From Nymphaea colorata (Eukaryota > Streptophyta > Magnoliopsida > Nymphaeales > Nymphaeaceae), in contig NW_022205219.1 of the NCBI RefSeq assembly GCF_008831285.2, positions 1 through 20,000 of the forward strand: a stretch of DNA of 20,000 nt, given 5' to 3'. The notes beneath the pieces were generated by a model. That model worked only from the letters and a program-made list of their open reading frames with translations, was not told where the DNA came from and did no database searches. Positions 9,683 to 20,000 of this stretch are shown here, one piece after another. A program made the translations under genes and the position numbers. The first letter of the stretch is position 1. The number at the start of each line of letters is the position of its first letter.

Positions 9683-12600
9683 ATGGAGGTACTTATGGCA
9701 GAACGGGCCGATCTGGTCTTTCACAATAAAGTGATAGATGGAACTGCCATGAAACGGCTTATTAGCAGATTAATAGATCATTTCGGAATAGCCTATACAT
9801 CACACATTCTGGATCAAGTAAAAACTCTGGGTTTTCAGCAAGCCACCGCTACATCCATTTCATTAGGAATTGATGATCTTTTAACAACACCTTCTAAGAG
9901 ATGGTTAGTCCAAGATGCTGAACAACAAAGTTTGATTTTGGAAAAGCACCATCATTATGGGAATGTACATGCGGTAGAAAAATTACGTCAATCAATCGAG
10001 ATATGGTATGCCACAAGTGAATATTTGAGACAAGAAATGAATCTTAATTTTAAGATGACTGATCCTTCAAATCCAGTTCATATAATGTCCTATTCTGGAG
10101 CTAGAGGAAATGCATCTCAGGTCCACCAATTAGTAGGTATGAGAGGATTAATGTCAGATCCCAAGGACAAATGATTGATTTACCCATTCAAAGCAATTTA
10201 CGCGAAGGACTTTCTTTAACGGAATATACAATTTCCTGCTACGGAGCCCGCAAAGGAGTTGTGGATACTGCTGTACGAACGTCAGACGCTGGATACCTCA
10301 CGCGTAGACTTGTTGAAGTAGTTCAACATATTGTTGTACGTAGAACGGATTGTGGAAGTACCCGAGGTATTTCCGTGAGTCTTCGAAAGGGGATGACGGA
10401 AAGAATTTTGATCCAAACGCTAATAGGTCGCGTATTAGCAAACGATGTATATCTAGGTCTACGATGCATTGCTACCAGAAATCAAGATATTGGGATTGGG
10501 CTTGTCAATCGATTCATGACCTCTCGGGCGCAGCCAATATATATTCGAACTCCCTTCACTTGCCGAAGTGCATCTTGGATCTGTCGATTATGCTATGGTC
10601 GGAGTCCCACTCATGGTGACCTGGTTGAATTGGGAGAAGCAGTAGGTATTATTGCGGGTCAATCCATTGGAGAACCAGGGACTCAACTAACATTAAGAAC
10701 TTTTCATACCGGTGGAGTATTCACAGGTGGTACTGCGGAACATGTACGAGCTCCTTCTAATGGAAAAATCAAATTCAATGAGGATTTGGTTCATCCCACA
10801 CGCACACGTCATGGACATCCTGCCTTTCTCTGCTATGTAGACCTATATGTGACTATTGAGAGTCAGGATATTATACATAGTGTGAATATTCCACCAAAAA
10901 GTTTTCTTTTGGTTCAAAATGATCAATATGTGGAATCAGAACAAGTGATTGCTGAGATTCGTGCTGGAACATCCACTTTCCATTTTAAAGAGAGGGTTCG
11001 AAAACATATTTATTCTGACTCAGAGGGAGAAATGCATTGGAGTACCGGTGTGTACCATGCACCTGAATATACACACGGTAATGTTCATTTCTTACCCAAA
11101 ACAAGTCATTTATGGATCTTATCGGGGGGTCCGTGCAAATCCAGTCTAGTGCCTTTTTCACTCCACAAGGATCAAGATCAAATGAATGTTCAATCTCTTT
11201 CTGTCCAAGAGAGATCCATTTCTGACTTCTCGGTGAATAATAATCGAGTGAGACACAAATTGTTTGGCTCGGATCCCCTGGCGAGAAAAGGGCGAAGGAT
11301 TTCTGATTATGCAGCAGGATCTGAGCGAGTCATATCCAAAGGTGATGGGGATTTCATATATCCCGCCATTCTCCAAGAGAATTCTTATTTATTGGCGAAG
11401 AGGCGAAGAAATAGATTCATCATACCATTCCAATATGATCCGGAACGGGAGAAGGAATTAACGCCTCATTCTAGTACTAGTATCACGGTTGAAATACCCG
11501 CAAATGGTATTTTACGTAGAAATAGTATTCTTGCTTATTTCGACGATCCACGATACAGAAGAAGCAGTTCGGGAATTACCAAATATGGCATCATAGAGGT
11601 CGATTCAATCGTCAAAAAAGAGGGTCTGATTGAGTATCGAAGACCAAAAGAATCTAGACCGAAATACCAAATGAAAGTAGATCGATTTTTTGTCATTCCC
11701 GAAGAAGTCCATATCTTGCCCGGGTCTTCATCCATAATGGTACGGAACAATAGTATCATTGGAGTAGATACACGAATTACGTTTAATACAAGAAGCCAAA
11801 TAGGTGGATTGGTCCGAATAGAAAAAAAAAAAAAAAGATTGAACTGAAAATCTTTTCTGGAGGTATCCATTTTCCTGGAGAAACAGATAAGATATCCCGA
11901 CACATTGGGATCTTGATACCACCAGGAGCAAGAAAAAAAATGGATAAGGGATCAAAGGGGAAAAATTGGGAAGGGAAAAATTGGGTCTATGTCCAACGGA
12001 TCACACCTATCAAGAAAAAATATTTTGTTTCAGTACGACCCGTAGTGACATATGAAATAGCTGATGGGATAAATCTAGTAACGCTTTTCCCTGGGGATAT
12101 GTTACAGGAAAGGATAATTTGCGACTCCAAGTTGTCAATTATATCCTTTATGGGGATGGCAAACCAATTCGAGGAATTTCCCATACAAGTATTCAATTGG
12201 TTCGTACTTGTTTAGTATTGAATTTGGACCAAGACAGAAAAGGTTCTATAGAAAAGGTTCAGGCTTCTTCTGCTGAAGTAAGGGCAAATGATCTGATTCG
12301 ATATTTCATAAGAATTGAATTGGTGAAGTCTCCTATTTTGTATACCGGAAAGAGGAATGATAGACCAGGTTCAGTGATTCCTGATACTGGGTCATATTGC
12401 GCCAATACCAATCTTTTTTCTTCCAAGGTTAAAATTCAATCACTTAGTCAACATCAAGGAACCGTTCGTACATTTCTTAATAGAAATAAAGAAGGCCAAT
12501 CTCTTATAGTTTTTTCATCATCTAATTGTTCTCGCATCAATGTTTCGAAATATCACAATGTGACCAAAGAATCAATTAAAGAAAAGAGGATACCCCGATT

Positions 12601-13885
12601 CCAATTCTTAATTTGTTGGGTCCCTTAGGTACTGTACCTAAAATTCATAATTTTTCCCCATCTTATCATTCAATAACTCATAATGAGATCTTGTTAAATA
12701 AATATTTAATACTGGATAATAATAATCCAAACAGACTTTCCAACTACTTAAGTATTATTTAGTGGACGAAAACGGGAGAATCTCTAATGCAAATCCATGC
12801 AGTGACATCATTTTTAATCTATTCGGTTCGTGCTTTCTCCCTCACGATTATTGTGAGGAGACATCCACAACCAGAATAATGAGCCTCGGACAGTTTATTT
12901 GTGAAAATGTATGTCTATCCAAACACGGAACACGCATAAAATCTGGTCAAGTTATAATGGTTTATCTTGACTCTTTCATAATAAGATCAGCTAAACCCTA
13001 TTTGGCGACCCGAGGAGCAACCGTTCATGGTGATTATGGAGAAATCTTTTACGAAGGAGATACATTAGTTACATTTATATATGAAAAATCGAGATCTGGT
13101 GATATAACTCACGGCCTTCCAAAGGTTGAACAAGTGTTAGAAGTTCGTTCGATTGATTCAATATCGATGAACCTAGAAAAAAGGGTTGAAGGTTGGAACG
13201 AACATATAACAGGAATTCTTGGAATTCCTTGGGGATTCCTGATTGGTGCTGAACTCACCATAGCGCAAAGTCGTATTTCTTTGGTTAATAAGATCCAAAA
13301 GGTTTATCGATCCCAGGGGGTACAGATTCATAATAAGCATATAGAGATTATTGTACGACAAATAACATCAAAAGTGTTGGTTTCAGAAGATGGAATGTCT
13401 AATGTTTTTTCACCCGGGGAACTAATCGGATTGTTGCGAGCAGAACGAGCAGGTCGTGCTTTGGAAGAGGCTATTTGTTACCGAGCCGTCTTATTGGGAA
13501 TAACGAGAGCATCTCTGAATACTCAAAGTTTCATATCAGAAGCTAGTTTTCAGGAAACCGCTCGAGTTTTAGCAAAAGCCGCTCTCCGGGGTCGTATTGA
13601 TTGGTTGAAAGGTCTGAAAGAGAATGTTGTTCTGGGGGGATGATACCCGTTGGTACCGGATTCAAACGATTCGTTCACCGTTCAAGGGAATACAACAACA
13701 TTCCTTTGGAAATACAAAAGAAGAATTTTTTCGGGGGGGAAATGAGAGATATTCTGTTCCACCACAGAGAATTATTTTGTTCTTGCATCCCAAAGCCAAA
13801 GAGTTTCCATAATACATCAGAACAACCATTCTATGCTATGGGATCTAATCCAATCGTTCATAAGAGCGGATTCATTATTAGCTAA
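9683..13885 (+). CDS. rpoC2: plastid RNA polymerase beta'' subunit (six apparent frameshifts)
   Basis: C-terminal half of the bacterial beta' chain, encoded separately in plastids and cyanobacteria. The conventional start is ATG 9683 (MEVLMAERA); the in-frame ATG at 9695 has GGAGG five bases upstream and may be used. The trigger-loop block [20 protein letters not shown] begins at residue 188; zinc ligands are C224, C294, C301 and C304. The C-terminal jaw regions [19 protein letters not shown] and [16 protein letters not shown] are conserved. Single-base losses occur at C run 10160-10162, A run 11822-11836, G run 12112-12113, A run 12582-12585, A run 12729-12731 and G run 13634-13639. Read across, the protein is 1402 aa, close to other angiosperms, with no grass-type insertion. 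It is the last rpo gene of the operon, 173 bp before rps2. Confidence 0.95.
11822..11836 (+). repeat. A15 tract inside rpoC2
   Basis: Fifteen adenines run from 11822 to 11836 within the coding sequence, encoding a lysine stretch before IELKIFSGG. Sixteen A residues, or thirteen, would keep the reading frame; the written fifteen shifts it and produces TGA eight bases after the run ends. Tracts this long are prone to polymerase slippage and to sequencing error, so the true length needs independent reading. Confidence 0.85.
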
Positions 13886-14058
13886 GCTAATATAATGGTC
13901 ATTTGTTAATAAAGAGAATATCGAAACCAAGGGTAAAGGAATTCATAATGAAGCTTGGACCGTGTATCAACGGTTAACCCGCGGTAGAAGGTTCCATTGG
14001 AACAATTATTTATTTCAGGGTACCTCGTCTCTTTTTTTTAGAGGAAGTGTGGGGATAA

Positions 14059-14768
14059 ATGACAAGAAGATATTGGAACATCCATTTGGAAGAGATGATG
14101 GAAGCGGGGGTTCATTTTGGTCATGGTACTAGGAAATGGAATCCTAGAATGGCACCTTACATCTCTGCAAAGCGTAAAGGTATTCATATTACAAATCTTA
14201 CGAGAACTGCTCGTTTTTATCAGAAGCCTGTGATTTAGTTTTTGACGCAGCAAGTAGAGGAAAACACTTCCTAATAGTTGGTACGAAAGATAAGGCAGCT
14301 GATTCGGTAGCATCAGCTGCAATAAGGGCTCGGTGTCATTATGTCAATAAAAAATGGCTCGGTGGTATGTCAACGAATTGGTCCACTACGGAAACGAGGC
14401 TTCAGAAGTTCAGGGACTTGAGAGTGAGAGCCGAGATGGGGCAACTCAGTCGTCTCCCGAAACGGGATGCAGCAATATTGAAGAGACAATTATCTCACTT
14501 TCAAACATATCTGGGCGGTATCAAATATATGACGGGGTTACCCGATATTGTAATCATCATTGATCAGCAAGAAGAATATACGGCCCTTCGAGAATGCGTC
14601 ACTTTGGGTATTCCAACTATTTGTTTAATCGATACAAATTGTGATCCAGATCTCGCAGATATTCCGATTCCAGCCAACGATGACGCTATAGCTTCCATCC
14701 GATTGATTCTTAACAAATTAGTATCCGCAATTTGTCAGGGACGTTCTAGCTATATAAGAAGTCGTTGA
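14059..14768 (+). CDS. rps2: 30S ribosomal protein S2, plastid (one apparent frameshift)
   Basis: Component of the small subunit of the plastid 70S ribosome, bound on the back of the 30S body. ATG 14059 begins [20 protein letters not shown], the standard uS2 start; the 3' half reads [20 protein letters not shown] and then [16 protein letters not shown], which are strongly conserved. One T is missing from the run 14214-14218: with it, CRT-type residues [13 protein letters not shown] replace the premature stop at 14236. The restored length is 236 aa, identical to the usual plastid protein. Candidate ribosome-binding bases GGGG lie four bases upstream of the start. Thr45 and Ser83 codons match known tobacco editing positions. 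It sits between rpoC2 and atpI, the usual order. Confidence 0.95.
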
Positions 14769-14993
14769 TTAATAATAAGATAAGTCAATTACTTCGCTTC
14801 GGGAAACCCAGAGATTCATTGAATCGGTTATTCTTACTATTCCTGAATGTGAAAAAGGAGATTTTCATTGCCGGGGATATATTACGTGATTAATTCATTA
14901 ATTAATATCTGAAATATATGGTTAAGTTAAATTAGTATAAATGGTTGAATCAAAATAATTCCTTCTTAAGTTCCATTTCTGTCAGAGGGTAAT
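14769..14993. other. rps2-atpI spacer
   Basis: A 225-bp AT-rich spacer with palindromic ATTAAT repeats near 14890-14907. It contains the atpI 5'-UTR; AGAGGG at 14984-14989 lies a few bases before the atpI start and may serve as a weak ribosome-binding site. No gene was found. Confidence 0.7.
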
Positions 14994-15740
14994 ATGAATG
15001 TTCTACCATGTTCCATCAACGCACTAAAGGGGTTATACGAGATATCCGGCGTGGAAGTAGGCCAACATTTCTATTGGCAAATAGGGGGTTTCCAAGTGCA
15101 TGCCCAAGTACTTATAACTTCCTGGGTCGTAATTGCTATCTTATTAGGTTCAGCCGCTATAGCCGTTCGGAATCCACAAACTATCCCGACCGACGGTCAG
15201 AATTTTTTCGAATATGTTCTTGAATTCATTCGAGACGTGAGCAAAACTCAAATTGGAGAAGAAGAATATGGTCCTTGGGTTCCTTTTATTGGAACTCTGT
15301 TCCTATTTATTTTTGTTTCTAACTGGTCAGGTGCTCTTTTACCTTGGAGAATCATACAGTTACCTCATGGGGAGTTAGCTGCACCCACGAATGATATAAA
15401 TACTACTGTTGCTTTAGCTTTACCCACGTCAGTGGCATATTTCTATGCAGGCCTTACTAAAAAGGGATTGGGTTATTTCGGTAAATATATTCAACCAACT
15501 CCAATACTTTTACCAATTAATGTCTTAGAAGATTTCACAAAACCTTTATCACTTAGTTTTCGACTTTTCGGGAATATATTGGCCGATGAATTAGTAGTTG
15601 TTGTTCTTGTTTCTTTAGTACCTTTAGTGATTCCTATACCTGTGATGTTCCTCGGATTATTCACAAGCGGTATTCAAGCTCTCATTTTTGCAACCTTAGC
15701 CGCGGCTTATATAGGTGAATCCATGGAAGGTCATCATTGA
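14994..15740 (+). CDS. atpI: ATP synthase CF0 subunit a (IV)
   Basis: Subunit a of the thylakoid FoF1 ATP synthase; it forms the proton half-channels facing the c-ring. The frame is open and uninterrupted for 248 codons, starting [20 protein letters not shown] and ending [13 protein letters not shown]. Several hydrophobic transmembrane segments are evident, such as [20 protein letters not shown]. The family-defining segment [17 protein letters not shown] carries the essential arginine, residue 190 here (CGA 15561-15563). The protein is one residue longer than the common 247 because a GAA triplet is repeated three times at 15258-15266 (GEEEYGPW where GEEYGPW is usual). Pro144 (CCC 15423-15425) stands where Leu is normal, a possible C-to-U editing site. 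It is followed after 1.3 kb by atpH. Confidence 0.97.
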   Translation: MNVLPCSINALKGLYEISGVEVGQHFYWQIGGFQVHAQVLITSWVVIAILLGSAAIAVRNPQTIPTDGQNFFEYVLEFIRDVSKTQIGEEEYGPWVPFIGTLFLFIFVSNWSGALLPWRIIQLPHGELAAPTNDINTTVALALPTSVAYFYAGLTKKGLGYFGKYIQPTPILLPINVLEDFTKPLSLSFRLFGNILADELVVVVLVSLVPLVIPIPVMFLGLFTSGIQALIFATLAAAYIGESMEGHH

Positions 15741-15770
15741 GTACAAATAAGAAATAAGAAAATAATGCTT

Positions 15771-15794
15771 TGTTTGAATTTCAAAGTTCAAACA
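15771..15794 (+). terminator. stem-loop after atpI
   Basis: TGTTTGAA (15771-15778) pairs perfectly with TTCAAACA (15787-15794) around an 8-nt loop, starting 30 bases after the atpI stop. This is a likely element of the atpI 3'-UTR that protects the mRNA end. Functional role is inferred from position and structure. Confidence 0.55.
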
Positions 15795-15835
15795 GTCGCT
15801 TTTTCTTTTTTCATTTCAATCAATTCAAAATTAAG

Positions 15836-15869
15836 CCCATGAATCTTATTCCAATAAATAATTCATGGG
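15836..15869 (+). terminator. second stem-loop after atpI
   Basis: CCCATGAAT (15836-15844) is complementary to ATTCATGGG (15861-15869), a 9-bp stem; TTATT and AATAA inside it could extend the pairing. It lies about 95 bases after atpI and is a stronger candidate for the processed 3' end than the first stem-loop. Role inferred. Confidence 0.55.
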
Positions 15870-16005
15870 TAGCTCAAGATACCCGCTTGAGGAAATGATT
15901 GATATATCAATCTATATTTATGATATGTATGATATAGAGTAGGAACAGATATATATGTACGATATTAATATTTATTATATTACGTATTACACTACGGAAT
16001 TGTAA

Positions 16006-16050
16006 AAAAAAGGGGGAGATTCCCAATTTTTCCTAAGATCCCCCTTTTTT
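16006..16050. terminator. 12-bp GC-cored inverted repeat with A/T flanks
   Basis: AAAAAAGGGGGA (16006-16017) is a perfect complement of TCCCCCTTTTTT (16039-16050), separated by 21 bases. The GGGGG/CCCCC core followed by a T run resembles an intrinsic terminator read on the plus strand, and because of the A/T symmetry also on the minus strand. It lies 265 bp beyond the atpI stop codon, within the atpI-atpH spacer. It may form a distal atpI 3' end or insulate atpH; this is inference. Confidence 0.55.
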
Positions 16051-16559
16051 CCTATTCATGTCATACATCGCCTTTATTTGCCCAGTCAATTACGAAGATT
16101 CATAATTTGGATAATAAATAATTGTTATCCGTTTGGGACGCGCGACGAAACAACAAGAACTATGTTCTGCGGAACCGTTGCTATTTCATTCCATTCTATT
16201 CAACAATTGACCAAAATTGGAATTAAGAGGAGTTGGATCAATCAATCAAATCTTGATATGGGATGATTCGCTTTGATGAATCTCTTCGTTTGTATCCATG
16301 TGAGATAATGACAAAGACAAGAAAGAGTTCACGAATCAGATGAAAAATTCAGTAGGTTAGGTGGGCCGAGCTACATTACATATTATATGTGAACTCCGGT
16401 GTATGCTTAGAAGGATGATTCCAGGGTCCGATCCGATTCAATAGAAATAAGATGGCGATGGTTTACATTATGGAAGAAAACATGTATATGTGATAGTAGA
16501 TATTCATATATATGGACTACCCATCTATATTATTTCATTCCCCATCAACTTTCTATTAT

Positions 16560-16601
16560 ATAGATATAGATTCCACTTTAATAGATATAGATTCCACTTT
16601 A
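16560..16601. repeat. 21-bp tandem duplication
   Basis: The unit ATAGATATAGATTCCACTTT plus A (21 bases) occurs twice in tandem at 16560-16580 and 16581-16601 with no mismatch. It is in the atpI-atpH spacer and looks like a recent slippage duplication. Confidence 0.85.
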
Positions 16602-16985
16602 TTTATATGGATTACGATATATAAGCTCTTCCCTTTTTCGTCTGTGACTTTATTGTATATGTGGATTGAATATGAAGTTAAGCCTATGAATGCATATAGA
16701 GAAGATGAAGGAGGGAGGAATTGAAAGAGTGGGTTCGGAACAAAGAAATAGAAGAACTAATATGGATTTTCAAAGACTTGGATAGTGAATAAAACGAGAT
16801 ATTGAAGTAGTTCTGATGATTCAGTAATATCAAATATCATCACATCACTTCTTAACTCAAATTGGGTTCGGAGTTCTTAGTTTAGTTGTATGGATCTTAG
16901 TGATGGAATATGAAATAATAAGTAATGTAACTAATTAATATATAATATAATATATAACATTAATAATAACATTAATTATATATAA

Positions 16986-17671
<686 letters not shown>

Positions 17672-17816
17672 ATGAAAAATCTAACCGATTCTTTCGTTTT
17701 TTTGGGTCACTGGCCATCCGCCGGGAGTTTCGGGTTTAATACCGATATTTTAGCAACAAATCTAATAAATCTAAGTGTAGTGCTTGGTGTATTGATCTTT
17801 TTTGGAAAGGGAGTGT
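17672..17816 (+). CDS. atpF: ATP synthase CF0 subunit b (I), exon 1
   Basis: N-terminal part of subunit b, the peripheral stalk component that holds CF1 static against the rotor. ATG 17672 follows GAGGAG by five bases. The sequence [20 protein letters not shown] leads into the single membrane anchor [19 protein letters not shown]. The exon is 145 nt, the standard length, and ends one base into the Leu49 codon. Codon 31 is CTA (Leu), where tobacco has an edited Pro codon. No frameshift is present. Confidence 0.96.
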
Positions 17817-18117
17817 GTGCGAGTTGTGTATTTCAAGAATAGGCTGGAACCAACCAGCTGCACTTTATATTTTGCTATTGTAATCTAATAATAGAGAAAG
17901 GTGCACGATCTCAACGAATTACTTCTGAATAAATCAATAAGTCCTATGTAAGAACCATAGCATTTCGTGACTCGTTGGTAAATTGGATTCTCTATTAACC
18001 AATAATGTGAGACCATTTAGTTAACATGGTTAAAGCTGAACTGTTTGAAGTCTAAGCACAACACGGTACTCTTTCTACCACTGCGTTAGTACAAGATAAG
18101 ATGGTTTCAAAATGCAT

Positions 18118-18174
18118 AAATCATTTTGTTGGGAATTTATTTGATATAGAACACTCATATCAATAAAATGATTT
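18118..18174 (+). other. nested stem in atpF intron
   Basis: AAATCATTTT (18118-18127) pairs with AAAATGATTT (18165-18174), and TTGATAT (18141-18147) pairs with ATATCAA (18157-18163) inside it. The 10-bp and 7-bp helices form one long arm of the intron RNA, plausibly domain III or IV. Domain assignment is inferred from position before domain V. Confidence 0.55.
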
Positions 18175-18467
18175 GAACCATTGACTGGAAAAACGGGTAC
18201 CTCGCCCCTTCCTTTTTATCTAATGCTGAATCGACGACCTATGTGTATAAAATGAGAAAGAATTCTTTTGGATGTGAAGAAATAAAAGAAACGACTTTGC
18301 TGACAATTACAAGTTTTTTTGGTCTGGTCAGAAGAGCCCTCCAGAGATCCTGGGTTTTCTTGTATCAGTTTTTATATCCTGGAATACGAACAGAGAAGAG
18401 AGGGTAGGCTCATTAAGAAAGAGATATGGGAATGCCCCATAAGTATAAGTAATTTAATTGAGCGTGA

Positions 18468-18501
18468 GAGCCAAATGAATCGAAAGATTCATGTTCGGTT
18501 C
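18468..18501 (+). ncRNA. atpF intron domain V (catalytic hairpin)
   Basis: This 34-nt element begins GAGCCAAATGAATCGAAAG and ends GGTTC, with full basal pairing (G-C, A-U, G-U, C-G, C-G) and a GAAA tetraloop at 18482-18485 region. It matches the group II domain V consensus and provides the splicing catalytic core. Confidence 0.88.
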
Positions 18502-18553
18502 GGGAAGAGATCGTGGAAGTTGTGGAATTGATGGGGAGATAATCTACTTTCAT

Positions 18554-18963
18554 TAAGTGATTTATTAGATAATCGAAAGCAGAGGATTTTGAGTACTATT
18601 CGCAATTCAGAAGAACTATGCGGAGGAGCCGTTGAGCAGCTTGAAAAAGCACGGGCTCGCTTACAGAAAGTGGAAAGGGAAGCGGAAGAGTTTCGAGTGA
18701 ATGGATACTCTGAGATAGAACAAGAAAAGATAAATTTGATTAATGCCGCTTATCAGAATTTGGAACAATTAGAAAATTACAAAAACGAAAGCATTCATTT
18801 CGAACAACAAAGAGCGATTAATCAGGTCCAACAACGAGTTTTCCAACAAGCCTTACAAGGGGCTCTAGGAACTCTGAATAATTGTTTGAACGGCGAGTTA
18901 CATTTACGCACCATCGGTGCTAATATTGGCATACTTGGGGCCATGAAAGAAATAACCGATTAG
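18554..18963 (+). CDS. atpF: ATP synthase CF0 subunit b (I), exon 2
   Basis: The 410-nt second exon completes TTA (Leu49) across the junction and reads [20 protein letters not shown] onward to ITD-TAG at 18961-18963. It is highly charged, rich in Glu, Gln and Arg, and predicted to be a long helix that dimerises with subunit b' as the stator stalk reaching CF1. The combined exons give 184 aa, the same as tobacco. The sequence is intact, without frameshift. Codon 68 region reads EELCGGA where Arg usually replaces Cys, an unremarkable substitution or possible base error. atpA follows after 68 bp, in the conserved atp operon order. Confidence 0.96.
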
Positions 18964-19031
18964 TCCTTCTACTATAGGATAGGTATTATTTTTCTCCTTT
19001 TTTGCTTCCTAGAAAGAATTAAGAGATACTA

Positions 19032-20000
19032 ATGGTAACCATTCGAGCCGAAGAAATTAGTAATATTATCCGCGAACGGATTGAGCAATATAATAGAGAA
19101 GTAAAGATTGTGAACACTGGTACCGTACTTCAAGTGGGCGACGGCATTGCTCGTATTCATGGTCTTGATGAAGTAATGGCAGGTGAATTAGTAGAGTTTG
19201 AAGAGGGTACGATAGGTATTGCTCTGAATTTGGAATCCAATAATGTTGGCGTTGTATTAATGGGTGACGGTTTGATGATACAAGAGGGTAGTTCCGTGAA
19301 AGCAACAGGACGAATTGCTCAGATACCGGTGAGTGAGGCTTATTTGGGTCGTGTTATAAATGCCCTAGCTAAACCTATTGATGGGAGGGGTGAAATTTTA
19401 GCTTCTGAATATCGGTTAATTGAGTCTCCCGCTCCAGGTATTATTTCGAGACGTTCCGTATATGAGCCTCTTCAAACGGGGCTTATTGCTATTGATTCGA
19501 TGATCCCTATAGGACGCGGTCAGCGAGAATTAATTATTGGGGACAGACAGACCGGTAAAACAGCAGTAGCTACAGATACTATTCTCAATCAAAAGGTCAA
19601 AATGTAATATGCGTTTATGTAGCTATTGGTCAAAAAGCATCTTCCGTGGCTCAGGTAGTGACTACTTTCCAGGAACGGGGAGCAATGGAATACACCATTG
19701 TGGTAGCGGAAACAGCGGATTCGCCTGCTACATTACAATACCTCGCTCCTTATACAGGAGCCGCTCTGGCTGAATATTTTATGTACCGTCAACGACATAC
19801 CTTAATAATTTATGATGATCTCTCCAAACAAGCACAATCTTATCGCCAAATGTCCCTTCTATTAAGAAGACCACCTGGTCGCGAAGCTTATCCAGGAGAC
19901 GTTTTTATTTGCATTCCCGCCTTTTGGAAAGAGCCGCTAAACTAAGTTCTCGTTTAGGCGAAGGAAGTATGACTGCTTTACCAATAGTTGAGACTCAATC
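19032..20000 (+). CDS. atpA: ATP synthase CF1 alpha subunit, 5' part (two apparent frameshifts, cut by window end)
   Basis: Alpha subunit of the thylakoid CF1 head, which alternates with beta around the rotor and holds non-catalytic nucleotide sites. ATG 19032 opens [20 protein letters not shown]. The beta-barrel domain and then the P-loop GDRQTGKT (residues 170-177, from 19539) are visible, followed by [17 protein letters not shown] and the Walker B region [13 protein letters not shown]. Single-base losses occur at A run 19591-19594 and T run 19902-19906. Corrected, about 323 of the usual ~507 codons are present before the window ends at PIVETQS. The gene runs off the right edge. Codon 264 is CTC (Leu), already the edited form of a tobacco site. 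Confidence 0.95.

Larger units (their letters stand above)
17817..18553 (+). other. group II intron of atpF
   Basis: The 737-nt intron starts GTGCGAG (GUGYG consensus) and ends CAT (AY). Domain V is at 18468-18501 with GAGCC and GGTTC closing the basal stem and a GAAA tetraloop. An upstream nested stem (18118-18174) is likely part of domain III or IV. No maturase is encoded; in plants, splicing needs nuclear factors such as CRS1 and probably the matK maturase. Boundaries restore 145 + 410 nt exons, exactly the usual sizes. Confidence 0.93.

Noticed and set aside
13991-14003. Palindrome GTTCCATTGGAAC before rps2
   Set aside because: The loop would be a single base, too small to fold as a hairpin; no other support for function.

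Overview
The window is a stretch of land-plant plastid (chloroplast) DNA from the large single-copy region. It carries the conserved block petN - trnC-GCA - rpoB - rpoC1 - rpoC2 - rps2 - atpI - atpH - atpF - atpA, with petN and trnC on the minus strand and everything from rpoB on reading plus. This is the reverse complement of the usual published orientation. The group II introns in rpoC1 and atpF are both present, and rpoC2 lacks the large grass-type insertion, so the source is not a grass. Protein identities and several C-to-U editing positions shared with tobacco point to an angiosperm; I cannot place it more finely.

Layout. 1-1205: spacer downstream of psbM (not in the window; expected just before base 1), with a probable 3'-end hairpin and a 22-bp duplication. 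1206-1295: petN (-). 1296-2176: spacer. 2177-2247: tRNA-Cys (-). 2248-3505: long AT-rich rpoB 5' spacer with a 3-copy 15-bp repeat. 3506-13885: rpoB, rpoC1 and rpoC2, the beta, beta' and beta'' subunits of the plastid-encoded RNA polymerase. 14059-14768: rps2. 14994-20000: atpI, atpH, atpF and the 5' two thirds of atpA, parts of the thylakoid ATP synthase. The rpo cluster supplies the polymerase core that transcribes photosynthesis genes; rps2 serves the plastid 70S ribosome; atpI/H/F form membrane Fo and atpA the CF1 catalytic head.

The most striking property of the sequence is technical. Six of the eight protein genes are broken by 18 frameshifts, and each is explained by one missing base in a homopolymer run, always a deletion, never an insertion. 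Reading across them gives full-length, conserved proteins (rpoB 1071, rpoC2 1402, rps2 236, atpH 81 aa). Homopolymer under-calling in a draft or long-read consensus explains this far better than decay. I therefore annotate the genes as CDS with frameshifts, not as pseudogenes. I found no previously undescribed system; the biologically interesting points are editing sites kept or lost, a mismatch in the rpoC1 intron catalytic domain, an A15 tract in rpoC2 and several spacer hairpins and repeats.
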